From positions 20,660,258 to 20,724,257 of the forward strand of contig NC_079497.1 in NCBI RefSeq assembly GCF_030052815.1: DNA of 64,000 bases, read 5' to 3'. Positions 1-10,988 of the stretch are shown here, one piece after another (the stretch's first letter is position 1; each line of letters starts with the position of its first letter). Source of the stretch: Hevea brasiliensis (Eukaryota; Streptophyta; Magnoliopsida; Malpighiales; Euphorbiaceae). The translations under genes were made by a program, and so were the position numbers. The notes under the pieces are model-generated. The model was not told where the DNA came from. It made no database searches and saw nothing but the letters and a program-made list of their open reading frames with translations.

Positions 1-1128
1 AAGAGTTGATATCATGTCTCATTGCCAATTAGTGATGAGCCTAGTAAGTCACACACATACACAAGTTATCACCTATTTAAATATGATTTAATTAATTAAT
101 TAAAGAGTTTAATTGATTAATTAAATAGATTTGGTTTGCAATAAAATTGTAAAGTCCCTAGCATGACTTGAAACCAAATCTAGATTATTGGATGTGTAGT
201 ATAAATTAAATTTATATTTAAAGTGTTTAAATATGAATTTAATTGATGAGAAATTAATTAATAGAGATTAATTAATTAATTTATATTTGATATAAATTAA
301 TTAGAAGAAGAAAATAATTATTTTGGGTTAAGAACTCAAAATTAAGACACAGGGGCATTTTGGTCATTTTGCAGTGTGACACGTGGCACCATGAGATGGT
401 GACACATGGCATAACACATAAGCTTGCCAAATAATTTTAATCATGTAAGATGATTAAAATCAAGATTAAATATAGGTTTGACACTTGGCACAATGTGATT
501 GGGTCACTTAAACCTAGAGCTAATCAAAAGGTGACATGTGGCTAGGGTTTAATGTGTTAACCTAGCTATTTAAGTGGGGTTATGAAAAGAAAACACAACT
601 AGCAGCCTCTCCTCTCAATTGTCACGCCACTTTGAGCCTCCAGCTATTTCTCTTCATCTCTCATCAATTCAAAGAGATTAGCCATCAATCTCTTGAATTA
701 AGAACACTAGAAATTGTTTCTAGTGTCCTGATTGCATCTCTAATCTCTTAAAAGGCAGAACTTGAATTTCTAATTAATAGAAAAGGCTTTAGAAGCTGTT
801 CAAGGGCTGCCATAGGTGTTCTTGGTGTGGACAAGCTAGGGACAACATCCGTGTCCTCAAGACGAATCTAAAATTATCAGACACGCTGCAGCACATCAAG
901 AGGTTAGTGTAATCGTTCTTGATTTAATCTAGGGTTCTAAAATTAATCTGATTAATTTTAAAATCTTAAATGGCAAATACAGATCCAAAAACATATTAGA
1001 AGAGTTTTAATATGTTGTTTATCATTGAAATCAAATAGATAAAAATAAATCTTGCATGGTGCTTGTGACCCTAGGTGAAAATTTTTGAATTCAATGGTAT
1101 AATCTTGTGTTTTTCACGCCTGCCTTCA
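1..1128 (+). repeat. C1 5' LTR, 3' part only
   Basis: Matches 7419-8553 of the 3' LTR nearly base for base and ends in ...CCTTCA two bases before the PBS. The first roughly 960 bp of this LTR lie upstream of the window. Differences from the 3' LTR are few and clustered near 350, 635, 710, 838, 865-890 and 1119, mostly small indels, which suggests a recent insertion. Confidence 0.95.
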
Positions 1129-1130
1129 AT

Positions 1131-1143
1131 TGGTATCAGAGCC
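1131..1143 (+). other. C1 primer-binding site (initiator Met tRNA)
   Basis: TGGTATCAGAGCC lies two bases after the LTR end. This is the usual plant copia PBS, complementary to the 3' end of initiator methionine tRNA, and primes minus-strand DNA synthesis. Confidence 0.93.
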
Positions 1144-2916
1144 ACTATATTTGCCATTTAGATTGTTGATTATATGATTTAATTGTGTGATTTGATCATA
1201 AGATGATTGATTCATTGCTGGTTGGATTAAGAGGTGTGGCGTCACACATGGTTAAGCCACCAATGGTGGCGGCAACAATGGTTCCATGGGTGATTCAAGG
1301 TTTGGCTTTTAATTCTGCAATTGTTGTATGATCTAAGGCCTATTCTTTGACTAATTAAAGTGTTTAATTAGTTGTTTTAATCACACAATTAAATTATGAT
1401 TCAAATCAGAATTTTAAAAAAATGTTTGAATGTGATTCAAATCTGAATTTTAAAAGTTGTTTGAATGTGATTCAAATCTGAATTTTTAAAGTTGTTTGAA
1501 TCATATTTAAATCTGATTTTTTAAAATTGATTCAATAAAATTCAGATCTGATTTTTTAAAAAATATTTGAATGTGATTCAAATATGATTTTTTAAAAAAT
1601 ATTTGAATGTGATTCAAATCTGAATTTTTGAAGTTGTTTGAATGTGATTCAAATCTGAATTTTTAAATTTGTTTGAATGAGATTCAAATATGAATTTTTA
1701 AATTTATTTGAATCATATTCAAATCTGGATTTTTAAGTTGAATATGAGATATTCAATTTAATATAAGTATGTATGTTTTATTTAATTGTTAAATAGTGAT
1801 ATGCATGATGGATGATCATGGACTATAAAAGACCAATGTGATTGGATTTATTTCTTTTATGTTTCTTTGGGATTGTAAATTAATTAATTTATTTTAATTT
1901 ATTTTGGGCATGTATTATTAAGTTTGTAATAATTTTTGGGTTGTAATTTCATTTATTTAAGTTCTTGTAAATTCGCCTTGGTATGCCAAGGATTACTATG
2001 TAATATTGGATTGCAAGAAGTTCAAGGAGGTCAAGAGCATTGGTGGGACCAGTGGGAGGAATTCAATATCAAGTGTTGATTATGTACTCCTTCAGCAACT
2101 CTTGTAAAATGAATGAATGAAATGCACCTAGGAATGCCCTGATTCAATTCTTGGTGGCTCAGAATTGAATCTCTTAGAAAGTCCATGATCATACCATATT
2201 TACTGCTTATCCATGAATGCATGAGATGTATGGGAATGTATGCAATTATATGATATATGCATGCTAAATGGATAATGTGCAAAGTGAGACCTTAATAATA
2301 ATTAGGATGACCATAAAATCTTCCAAGCAAATGATTAAGTTGGAAATGCTATAATTAAAGTAATTATAACATAGGCCCTCCATTGGGGCAATTATTTTAA
2401 GAAATTTTAAATAGTTGCATAAGATGCAATTAATTTAAGAGATTTTCTTAAGAATAATTGTTAAGCATGAGATGTTGTAAATATGTAAATGGTTTGGTGG
2501 CCAATATTGGATGTACCTGAGGACATTAAAATTATTTGCATAATTACTGGCTCAATGGGATCAACTTAACTAATGCAAGATAAGTCAATATTGGATGTAC
2601 CTGAGATTTTGAGCATTAGGGGCTAGTAAAAGGATTGAACCTCACATGAGATGTGATGGGCAAGGAGTTGCTCACTTATAGTTTATTGTAATTCCAATAA
2701 TGGATGTACCTGAGGATGATCAATAGAATTATAAGAATTCAATCACCCACTAGAAATCCATCCAACTAGGATTTCCGTTTTCTACTTTGGAAGTGTAGGA
2801 TTCGCTAAGTTAGTGGGAGGACCAATTTGATTAAAAGACCATAATCATTTTGGTTAATTATATGATACATTTACTAATTAATCTGGTTATTTTCTGCAAT
2901 TAATTTTCTGATAATA
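1144..2916 (+). other. C1 untranslated leader between PBS and gag
   Basis: AT-rich sequence of about 1.8 kb with no convincing ORF. It holds a roughly 38-bp tandem array (1395-1745) and three dispersed copies of the motif GGATGTACCTGAG near 2510, 2593 and 2700. The first gag ATG is at 2917. The minus-strand relative C2 has the same leader organisation. Confidence 0.75.
1395..1745 (+). repeat. AT-rich tandem repeat, about 38 bp, in C1 leader
   Basis: About nine degenerate copies of GATTCAAATCTGAATTTTTA joined by AAGTTGTTTGAATGT. The equivalent array is at 33560-33840 in C2, in inverted orientation with fewer copies, so it is a family trait with variable copy number. Confidence 0.85.
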
Positions 2917-3680
2917 ATGAGCACAAAACAACCACCACCATCCAATATCCTTGCAAGCATACTTGATCACTAATGGTTGACATGACCTAATATGTCTGAT
3001 TGGCTAAGAAATTTGTAACTTGTCCTGAACCTTGAACATATAGGATATGTTCTATATTCAAATGTTCCTGGTCCCTTACCTCCAGAGGCCACACAAGAGG
3101 AACATGATACTTTGGACAAGTGGAAGGAGCATGATATGAGAGCTAAGTGTTACATGCTTGCTTCCATGAGTAATGAGTTACAGAAGCAACATGAGAACAT
3201 GCAGAGTGCTAATGAGATCCTCCTTCACCTACAAGAGTTGTATGGTGAGCACAGCAGAATGCCGGGTATGAGATATCTAGACAAACTATTCCGTATGAGG
3301 ATGTCCGAGGGATGTAATGTTGGGGATCATGTCCACAAGATGATTCGGTGATTGAGCAGCTTGGAACATCTTGACTTCAACATGGATTTCCAACTACAAA
3401 CGGATTTGATCCTTCATCCTTCCTGAGTCTTTTGGGAATTTTGTGACAAATTTCCATATGATTAAACAGAATGCACCTTAGTGGTTTACTTAACATGCTG
3501 GTTATTGCCCAAAAGAATATGCCGAGCAATAAAGGAAAAGAGGTAGCTTTGGTTGCATCTTATTCTACTGGAAAGTCCAACAAGAAGAAGGGCAATAAGA
3601 AAAAAAGAAACCTCAGATTCCTGGTCCTTCTAAGAAAATAGCTAAACAGAAAAGGAAGACTAAAGCTGATGAAGGCAAAG
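2917..3680 (+). pseudogene. C1 gag, disrupted
   Basis: Gag (capsid/nucleocapsid) would package element RNA in cytoplasmic particles. I place the start at ATG 2917 (MSTKQPPPSN...), which is in frame with the best conserved block at 3112-3351 (WKEHDMRAKCYMLASMSNEL, then the copia Gag pattern HLQELYGEHSR). Stops occur at about 2971, 2983 and 3351, with frameshifts after 3400. A lysine-rich stretch and the first half of a CCHC knuckle (CFHC) are seen near 3600-3700. The second half of the knuckle and all of protease are missing. Non-functional. Confidence 0.85.
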
Positions 3681-3746
3681 GAAAGTGTTTCCATTGCCAA
3701 TAGGAAAGTGTTTCCATTGCCAGTAAGAAAGTGTTTCCACTGGCCA
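3680..3746 (+). repeat. Triplicated 23-bp unit at the gag/pol deletion junction
   Basis: GGAAAGTGTTTCCATTGCCA occurs at 3680-3699 and 3703-3722, with a variant at 3726-3746. The unit encodes the K-C-F-H-C start of the Gag zinc knuckle. It sits exactly where the protease region is missing compared with C2, so it looks like a repair scar of the deletion. Confidence 0.85.
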
Positions 3747-4620
3747 GAGTATAGCAATCTAAATGAATGCAATGCCATGGTGAAAAACAACTCAAGTTCA
3801 AAATATATTTGGCACTTAAGGTTATGTCATGTTGCGTAAGATAGGATTACAAAATTGGAGAAAATGGGGATTCTATCCTCATTGGGCTCTGAGCCTACTC
3901 CAACTTGTGAATCTTGCCTTCAAGGCAAAATGACTACATCACCCTTTGTTGGACAAGGGCTAAGAGCTGAAAATATTTTGGAGCTAATACATAGTGATGT
4001 ATGTGGTCCATTTAAAGAAATGGCTAGAGGGGGTTTTCATTATTTTATTACCTTTACTGATGATAAATCAAGGTTTGGGTATTTGTATTTGATGAAATAC
4101 AAACATGAATCTTTTGAAAAGTTCAAAGAATTTAAATCAAGTAGAAAATCAAACAGAAAGAATATTAAAGTTCTTCGATCGGATCGTGGAGGTGAATATT
4201 TGAGTCTCGAATTTGATGAATACTTGAGAGAGCATGGCATTGTTTCTCGGTGACTCCTCGAACGCCACAATTTGAATGGTGTATCTGAAAGGAGAAATCG
4301 TACCCTATTGGATATGGTACGTAGTATGATGAGCTATCTTGATATGCCAATCTCCTTTTGGGGATTTGCATTAGAATCGACTTTATATATTCGAATAGGA
4401 TTCCATCAAAATCAGTTTCTTCCACACCTTATGAGATATGGCATGGAAGAAAACCAAGTCTTAAGCATGTTAAGATTTGGGGTTGTCCAATTATATCAAA
4501 AAAGCGAACACCGATAAATTGGAGACCGGATCGTAAAGAGGTCTATTTGTTGGATATCCAAAAGATAGTTTTGGATATTATTTTTATTTGCCTACTTCAC
4601 AAAAGGTTGTGATAAGTAGA
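3747..4620 (+). pseudogene. C1 integrase (pre-integrase zinc finger plus core), frameshifted
   Basis: Integrase inserts the cDNA into host DNA. The zinc-binding part is read as HLRLCHV near 3810 followed by CESCLQGK near 3920. The rve core shows HSDVCGPF (first Asp, about 3990), LRSDRGGEY (second Asp, about 4180) and GVSERRNRT (Glu, about 4290), so the DDE triad is present. A stop follows the histidine pair, and frameshifts occur near 4250 (after HGIVSR), near 4395 and near 4500-4600. It continues into the RT frame at 4588. Not functional as one protein. Confidence 0.9.
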
Positions 4621-5913
4621 GATGCCACATTTCTTGAACAACAGTTTGTTCAAGAAGGAGGCAAAGGAAGGCAAATAAAGTTAGAATTGGAGAATTCTGA
4701 CCAACCAACAGATCAGATGGATATAGATCCATCTAGTCAACCTATACCCATTGATGAAACATCTACAGCTATTCCTCGTAGAACAACCAGGGTATCTCAC
4801 CCACCAGTGAGATATGGTTTTCTTCATGAAGAAGAACAAGAGTTGTCTACTCATGAAGAAGTAGATCATGGAGATGATCCACTTACCTATGAAGAAGCTA
4901 TATCAGATATAGACTCTTCAAAATGGATTGATGCTATGAAATCCGAGATTGATTCCATGTATAAGAATCAAGTTTGGGATCTTGTTGACCCACCTGAAGG
5001 TATTGTACCTATAGGGAACAAATGGGTTTTCAAGAAGAAAATTAGTTTTGATGGAAAGGTAGAGACCTATAAGGCAAGGCTAGTAGCGAAAGGGTTTCGC
5101 CAAAGGCAAGGAATAGACTATGAGGAGACTTTCTCGCCTGTTGCCATGCTTAAATCAATTCAGATTTTATTAGCAATAGCTGCATACTATGATTATGAGA
5201 TTTGGCAGATGGATGTCAAAACATCTTTTCTCAATGGATACATTAAAGAAAACATTTTCATGGAACAACCTAGGGGATTTGAATCCCAAGATGGTTCCAA
5301 GGTATGCAAGCTAAAGCGATCCATTTATGGGTTGAAACAAGCTTCTAGGAGTTGGAACATCCGTTTTGATGAAGCCATTAAATCCTTTAGTTTTATCAAA
5401 AATGAGGATGAGCCATGTGTATATAAGAAGGTTAGTGACAGTGCTATCATTTTCCTTGTCTTATATGTGGATGACATACTGTTGATGGGTAATGATACAG
5501 GTATGTTGACGACTATAAAGGTATGGTTGTCAAATACATTCTCCATGAAAGACTTAGGGGAGGCAACCTATATTCTTGGGATTCGCATCTATAGAGATAG
5601 AGCGAAAAGGATAATTGGTTTATCACAAAGTCTATACTTGGAAAAGGTGTTAAAGAGGTTTAACATGCTTGATTCCAAGAGAGGATTGTTACCAGTGAGA
5701 CATGGTATCCATCTTTCTAAAGAGATGTCTCCAAAGACACCTGAAGAAAGAGAAAAGATGGCCAGGATTCCATATGCTTCGGCTATTGGAAGTTTAATGT
5801 ATGCAATGTTGTGTACTAGGCGGATATCGTATATCTTTGTTAGTTTGACTAGCGGTATCAATCCAATCCAGTTTGGAACATGGATAGTCACAAGAATATT
5901 CTTAAGTACTTAA
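4588..5913 (+). CDS. C1 reverse transcriptase, long open frame (441 codons)
   Basis: Reverse transcriptase copies element RNA into DNA. Residues 1-110 are the integrase tail and an acidic/proline linker. RVT_2-type RT runs from about residue 115 to 350, with GNKWVFKKK, KARLVAKGFRQRQGIDYEETFSPV, WQMDVKTSFLNG (catalytic Asp), SIYGLKQASRSWN and LYVDDILLMGN (catalytic YVDD pair). The catalytic residues look intact. The frame goes wrong after LMYAMLCTR (about 5815), so the last 30 residues are off-frame and RNase H is separated. The listed ATG is just the first Met in the open frame; the true protein is a Gag-Pol polyprotein product. Closest relative here is C2 (29583-30600). Confidence 0.92.
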   Translation: MPTSQKVVISRDATFLEQQFVQEGGKGRQIKLELENSDQPTDQMDIDPSSQPIPIDETSTAIPRRTTRVSHPPVRYGFLHEEEQELSTHEEVDHGDDPLTYEEAISDIDSSKWIDAMKSEIDSMYKNQVWDLVDPPEGIVPIGNKWVFKKKISFDGKVETYKARLVAKGFRQRQGIDYEETFSPVAMLKSIQILLAIAAYYDYEIWQMDVKTSFLNGYIKENIFMEQPRGFESQDGSKVCKLKRSIYGLKQASRSWNIRFDEAIKSFSFIKNEDEPCVYKKVSDSAIIFLVLYVDDILLMGNDTGMLTTIKVWLSNTFSMKDLGEATYILGIRIYRDRAKRIIGLSQSLYLEKVLKRFNMLDSKRGLLPVRHGIHLSKEMSPKTPEEREKMARIPYASAIGSLMYAMLCTRRISYIFVSLTSGINPIQFGTWIVTRIFLST

Positions 5914-6440
5914 GAAGAACTAAGGATTTATTCTTGATTTATGGAGGTGGAGACTTGCAATTGGATGGTTATCGATTCGATTTCCAATCGGATATCGATG
6001 ATAGAAAGTCTACCTCTGGATATGTGTTCATTTGTAATGGAGGTGCGATCGGTTGGAAGAGTACCAAGCGAGCACATCGCAGATTCCACTCTGAGGTGAG
6101 TATATTCTTTGCATCGAGATCTTTGCAAAGGAAGTCATTTGGATTAATAAGTTCGTGACAGAACTTACAGTAGTTCCTTCCATTGAGTCAGCAGTTCCAC
6201 TACACTGTGACAATAATGGAGCAGTCATATAGGCTAAGGAACTAAGGTCTCAACCAAAATCCAAACACATAGAAAGGCACTACCACATTATCAGAGATAT
6301 AGTTGGGCAAGGCGATTTAGCCATGCAGAAAATAGCATCAGCTGAAAATCTAGCTGATCCATTCACTAAGCCTTTGTCACAAGCTCAGTTAGACTGACAT
6401 CTTGAGAAGATGGGTCTAAGGTATTGTAATGAATGGCTCT
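5880..6440 (+). pseudogene. C1 RNase H, frameshifted
   Basis: Copia RNase H degrades the RNA strand of the hybrid. Recognisable parts are LKYLRRTKDLFLIYGGGDLQLDGY, DDRKSTSGYVFICNGGAIGWKS (about 6000-6055) and, after frameshifts, a tail equivalent to KHIERHYH (about 6260). A 1-bp-scale change after the DGY motif alters the usual Asp-containing SDAD/TDSDF segment, and the frame breaks again near 6070. The conserved LSQAQ-type tail ends near 6400, just before the PPT. Inactive. Confidence 0.85.
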
Positions 6441-6446
6441 AGTGCT

Positions 6447-6456
6447 AGTGGGAGAT
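6447..6456 (+). other. C1 polypurine tract
   Basis: AGTGGGAGAT directly precedes the LTR start TGTTAGTAGTATGCCC. The purine run is the usual plus-strand primer position. Confidence 0.85.
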
Positions 6457-8553
6457 TGTTAGTAGTATGCCCTAGAGCATATCATTTAGTATGTATCTTG
6501 TATATATTTTATTAATAAAAGGCATTTCCACTTTTCCGTTTACATAATATATTTATGTGTAATAGAAAAGGTCCATTGATATTTTGTTAGAAATATTATT
6601 CTTAAGTTGTTAAGAATATGAGTGACAATATTTCTAGCACAAAGTATCATAAATAGGTTCACAATCGAGGATACTTCATAATAAGGACATGACTTATCCA
6701 GAAAGATTGTATTCATGTTTGTTCCCAAGTTATTTATATGAGATATAAATAAGATGGAATGGTGAGTCTCATGCCATATAACAAACATGATAGGCTCTTA
6801 TAAATGATAAGTAGGCCGAACCAGTGACACTTATGACAAGCACATGGAGTTTACTCTTGTCAATGTTTTGTCATAAATCATATCGAGGCATATAATCTTT
6901 AGACTGAGATAGCACAGTTATCTTGTATATAGGTAGTTTGAGTTTGATACTACTTTCATACTTGTACTGTGTATGGGTATATGGGCATCTATTGGCTCCT
7001 ACTAGTTATATATGGAGGTAGGTGTTGATCAAGATGGAATCTGTTCCTCTAAGTAAATAGAGTTAAAATCCTATGTTCATTTAATTATTCTTGATGTTTC
7101 AAGTTCTGGCCAGACAGATAGATTTATTCGAAAGAGTTTACGATGAGAAAAATCTTTTAATCAAGAACTGGAATTAAAAGAGAACATAATATTCATAGCA
7201 AATGGAGTTTGACATAAACCATGACTCCAGCTTGAGTTGGGATTTTGTAACAGAGAGATTCTAGTGCATGGTAACATATGATTATAGGTTCATTTAAGGT
7301 AAATCTTATTACTAATTGGGTGGCCATGGCATGCTATGCTAGGTGTTAACCATGGTCTATGAGGTTCATAAAATGATTTAGAGAAATCATTTATGGTAAG
7401 AAAGAGTTCGATGATATTAAGAGTTGATATCATGTCTCATTGCCAATTAGTGATGAGCCTAGTAAGTCACACACATACACAAGTTATCACCTATTTAAAT
7501 ATGATTTAATTAATTAATTAAAGAGTTTAATTGATTAATTAAATAGATTTGGTTTGCAATAAAATTGTAAAGTCCCTAGCATGACTTGAAACCAAATCTA
7601 GATTATTGGATGTGTAGTATAAATTAAATTTATATTTAAAGTGTTTAAATATGAATTTAATTGATGAGAAATTAATTAATAGAGATTAATTAATTAATTT
7701 ATATTTGATATAAATTAATTAGAAGAAGAAAATAATTATTTTGGGTTAAGAACTCAAAATTAAGACACAGAGGGCATTTTGGTCATTTTGCAGTGTGACA
7801 CGTGGCACCATGAGATGGTGACACATGGCATAACACATAAGCTTGCCAAATAATTTTAATCATGTAAGATGATTAAAATCAAGATTAAATATAGGTTTGA
7901 CACTTGGCACAATGTGATTGGGTCACTTAAACCTAGAGCTAATCAAAAGGTGACATGTGGCTAGGGTTTAATGTGTTAACCTAGCTATTTAAGTGGGGTT
8001 ATGAAAAGAAAACACAACTAGCAGCCTCTCCTCTCAATTGTCACGCCACTTTGAGCCTCTCCAGCTATTTCTCTTCATCTCTCATCAATTCAAAGAGATT
8101 AGCCATCAATCTCTTGAATTAAGAACACTAGAAATTGTTTCTAGTGTCCTGTTTGCATCTCTAATCTCTTAAAAGGCAGAACTTGAATTTCTAATTAATA
8201 GAAAAGGCTTTAGAAGCTGTTCAAGGGCTGCCATAGGTGTTCTTGGTGTGGACAAGCTAGAGGGACAACATCCGTGTCCTCAAGACGAATCTCAAAGCGC
8301 AGACACTGCAAAGACATCAAGAGGTTAGTGTAATCGTTCTTGATTTAATCTAGGGTTCTAAAATTAATCTGATTAATTTTAAAATCTTAAATGGCAAATA
8401 CAGATCCAAAAACATATTAGAAGAGTTTTAATATGTTGTTTATCATTGAAATCAAATAGATAAAAATAAATCTTGCATGGTGCTTGTGACCCTAGGTGAA
8501 AATTTTTGAATTCAATGGTATAATCTTGTGTTTTTCACGCTTCCGTTCCTTCA
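6457..8553 (+). repeat. C1 3' LTR (2097 bp)
   Basis: Begins TGTTAG right after the PPT and ends CCTTCA at 8553, giving the TG...CA ends. Its last 1135 bp repeat 1-1128. It should contain promoter and polyadenylation signals, but I did not assign a TATA box with confidence. The 5 bases after it, TTAAC, should be the target duplication. The same family LTR is present inverted at 27036-29134 and 34097-36206. Confidence 0.95.
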
Positions 8554-8836
8554 TTAACATCGTCATTCTAACCCCCCTTTACTATCGATTTTAATTCATA
8601 AAGAGCATAAAGTTAAATCTGTTTACCCTCATAGAGGGACGAGGTGGGGTGCCTAACACCTTCCCCGCCCGTATATGGACCCCGAACCTAGAATCTCTGT
8701 TTTTCGAAGTGGTTTCATTTTAATTTATTTTCGCAAATGGTTTTCTTTAATTTCCCTCAAAATTAAAGTGGCGACTCCTCACTCTTTCCCACTTCGGTGT
8801 GTGTTCGTCCAGGCGACCGCAAAATACCTTGCAACA
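8554..8836 (+). repeat. 3' end of a Tat/Ogre-family LTR, plus orientation
   Basis: Contains GAGGTGGGGTGCCTAACACC, the AATTAAAGTGGCGACTCC block and the terminal ACCGCAAAATACCTTGCAACA. These match, in reverse complement, both LTR-end units of G1 at 59545-60045. It is therefore the last 280 bp of a plus-oriented LTR of the G1 family. C1 interrupts it on the left. On the right no PBS follows, and a tandem array starts at once, which marks a rearrangement. Confidence 0.85.
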
Positions 8837-8837
8837 G

Positions 8838-9165
8838 TAAGGACTCTCTCCCGATCTAATATTTTTATTAGAATTTTTGCTAAGAGAATTCGGGTAAAGA
8901 ATCTCTCCCAATCTCTTAAGATATTTTTATTAGAACTTTGCTAAGAGAATTCGGGTAAGAACTCTCTCCCGATCTCTTAAGATATTTTATTATAACTTAG
9001 CTAAGAGAATTCAGGTAAGGACTTTCTCCCGATCTCTTAAAATGTGTATATTAGAATTTTTGCTAAGAGAATTCGGGTAAGGACTCTCTCTCGATCTCTT
9101 AAAATGTATATATATTAGAACTTTCATTAAGAGGGTTCAGGAAAGAGCTCTTTCCTGGCTCCCTT
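8838..9165 (+). repeat. Tandem array, about 61-bp unit
   Basis: About five copies of GAGAATTCGGGTAAGGACTC followed by TCTCCCGATCTCTTAA and an AT-rich spacer; the GAGAATTC core recurs at 8884, 8945, 9005 and 9067, and diverged at 9131. The same motif in the same orientation forms a 118-bp-period array at 60235-60870 next to the G1 LTR end, so it belongs to the G1 LTR family. Confidence 0.9.
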
Positions 9166-9380
9166 CTAATTCATCAAAAGTGAATTTTAAAAGGTCTCGG
9201 TCGTGAGATCGAACCTGTTTGACCTTTATTAGATATGCTTGCATCGCCTCTCACTTTTCATATTATCCTAGACTTTTAATTTCTGATCTCATGATTTATT
9301 TATCTGAACTTTTCTCAGCTTAGTACGACTCCTCATTTGGAGTCTTCTAGACATCTTATTTCGGAGGTTTCCCGTCCGAG
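9166..9380. other. Non-coding sequence between array and Athila insertion
   Basis: No ORF or motif I can name. Rich in GATCTC/TCTC words like the flanking LTR-derived sequence. It continues at 19118 once the Athila element is removed. Confidence 0.5.
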
Positions 9381-9385
9381 CTTAA
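9381..9385. repeat. Target site duplication of A1, left (CTTAA)
   Basis: CTTAA directly precedes TGATACAC of the 5' LTR and recurs at 19113-19117. Confidence 0.95.
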
Positions 9386-10982
9386 TGATACACTTGAATT
9401 GTATAGATGTTTCAAAGCACATTTGTATACTATCTCATAGCATTTAGGTAAGTAATCTCATGCATAGTAGTTGATTTTATTAGTTTTTGTAATTTATATT
9501 ATCAAGCTCTAAATTCCATGTTTCTGTAGTATTTCAAGTGTTTTAGTGAAGTCTTAGAGCATAGGAGTGTGAAGGGAAGCTTAGAGAGGTCAAAAGATTG
9601 AGAATTACTGCTGATATAAAGTACACGAGTCGTGTAAGCAAAACCATAGACCCGTGTAACTTTCTGCCAGATGAAAGCCAGAGGGCCAATGGAGGAACAA
9701 AAGTACACGGGTCGTGTAATTGGACCTGTGTAATCTGTAGGGACTCGTGTAAGTCTCTGCCGAGTACAAGCTTAAAGAATTTTCTGAGAATAAAAGTACA
9801 CAGGTCTTGTAACTAGGCCCGTGTAGCCAACGCAAACTTGTGTAAGTCTCTATGCCAATGTAAGACTCTACTATTTTGCTCTAGTAAGTTACACGGCCTG
9901 GGGCCGTGTAGTGACACATAGGCCATGTACCATGCGGCAGTCAGTCTCCTAACCCGAATTCCTACTTTTTTTTACACATTCAAATCAGACTCCAAAGGCT
10001 TTTTGGACTCAAAATGACCTAACCCTAGAATAGCTATTATAAATAGAAGCAGAAAATATCAAAGAAAGCGGGGGAGAATCTTTTTATAGAGCTTTTTAGG
10101 AGTTTCAAAGAGTGCTCATTTCTGCACTCTCTTCAGCCGTCTTGAGGAGAAGAATATCAGTATCGAGGAGAAGTTTTTCAGCCGGAGTTCCACAAGATCA
10201 AAGCTGCAAACCCTATTCGGTTCTTTCATTCCATTTCCTTAAACGGAATTTTATTGTTCTTTACTTCATTTTTATTATGTTTGCTGAACTCACCATGAGT
10301 AACTTTTATATTCTAGAATTGGGAGAGTAATGCTTGTATTCATTATTATGGATAAACATTAAGTTTTATTTATTAGGTTTGAGATTTGTTACTTGATTTA
10401 ATTTCTTGTGATCTTAATGCATGCTATGTGTTGGTACCCACCTAGTATTGATTATAGCTATTAATTGAAGGACTGAAGGGTGAAGATTAATATTAGAAAA
10501 TTAAGATTTTGAACCTAGGAATTCTGACCTAGACATAGGCTGATTACCTTTGTCGAATTTCAAAATTGGTCAAAGACCTTAAAGGGTTTTAATTAATTTG
10601 ATCGTTACGAAAGTTGGATTTATGTTAATTAAAATACACGCTAGGTGCCTTGAGAGGACTTAGCATACCTTAAGATTAATTTCCATCAAGGCAAATGATT
10701 CTCAATCCAGTAAATAAATAAGATAACATCTATAGTAAGATTTAAGCGTGAAATCTTAATTATGGAATTGTTTCAAAATAGATTATTTCATTTTAAATTT
10801 ATCATTTTAGTGTTTAAAATAAACAACTTTCATTCCCTCATTATTCGATAGCCTAAACAGTCAAAATCACTATGTAGTTTGATAGTTACTAATTAAATTC
10901 CTTGTGGGAATGACACTTTACTCATCACTTTATTACTTGTTAGCGATCCGTGCACTTGCGGTGGTTGTAAAACCAGCAAACA
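9386..10982 (+). repeat. A1 5' LTR
   Basis: TGATACACTTGAATTG ... AAACCAGCAAACA. It contains several short palindromes of the type ACACGGGTCGTGTA, including a 9-bp inverted repeat 9890-9898/9902-9910. The 3' LTR carries many of these as ACATGGGTCATGTA, a CpG-decay pattern. Confidence 0.95.
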
Positions 10983-10988
10983 AGTTTT

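Larger units (their letters stand above)
1..8553 (+). mobile_element. Ty1/copia LTR retrotransposon C1 (Angela-like), 5' end beyond window
   Basis: Plus-strand copia element with the order LTR, Met-tRNA PBS, gag, integrase, RT, RNase H, PPT, LTR. The domain order with integrase before RT is diagnostic of Ty1/copia. Bases 1-1128 repeat 7419-8553, so the window opens inside the 5' LTR. The 2.1 kb LTR and RT motifs resemble the Angela/Tork group, a lineage call that is inference. It is defective: gag has several stops, the protease segment is deleted and integrase and RNase H are frameshifted, while the RT frame is open for 441 codons. It sits in an older Tat/Ogre-like LTR fragment that resumes at 8554. 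Confidence 0.95.

Noticed and set aside
1131..1143. tRNA gene suggested by tRNA-complementary sequence
   Set aside because: Only the 3'-end complement is present, with no cloverleaf; it is a PBS. The same applies to 10989, 34083, 52383 and 59523.
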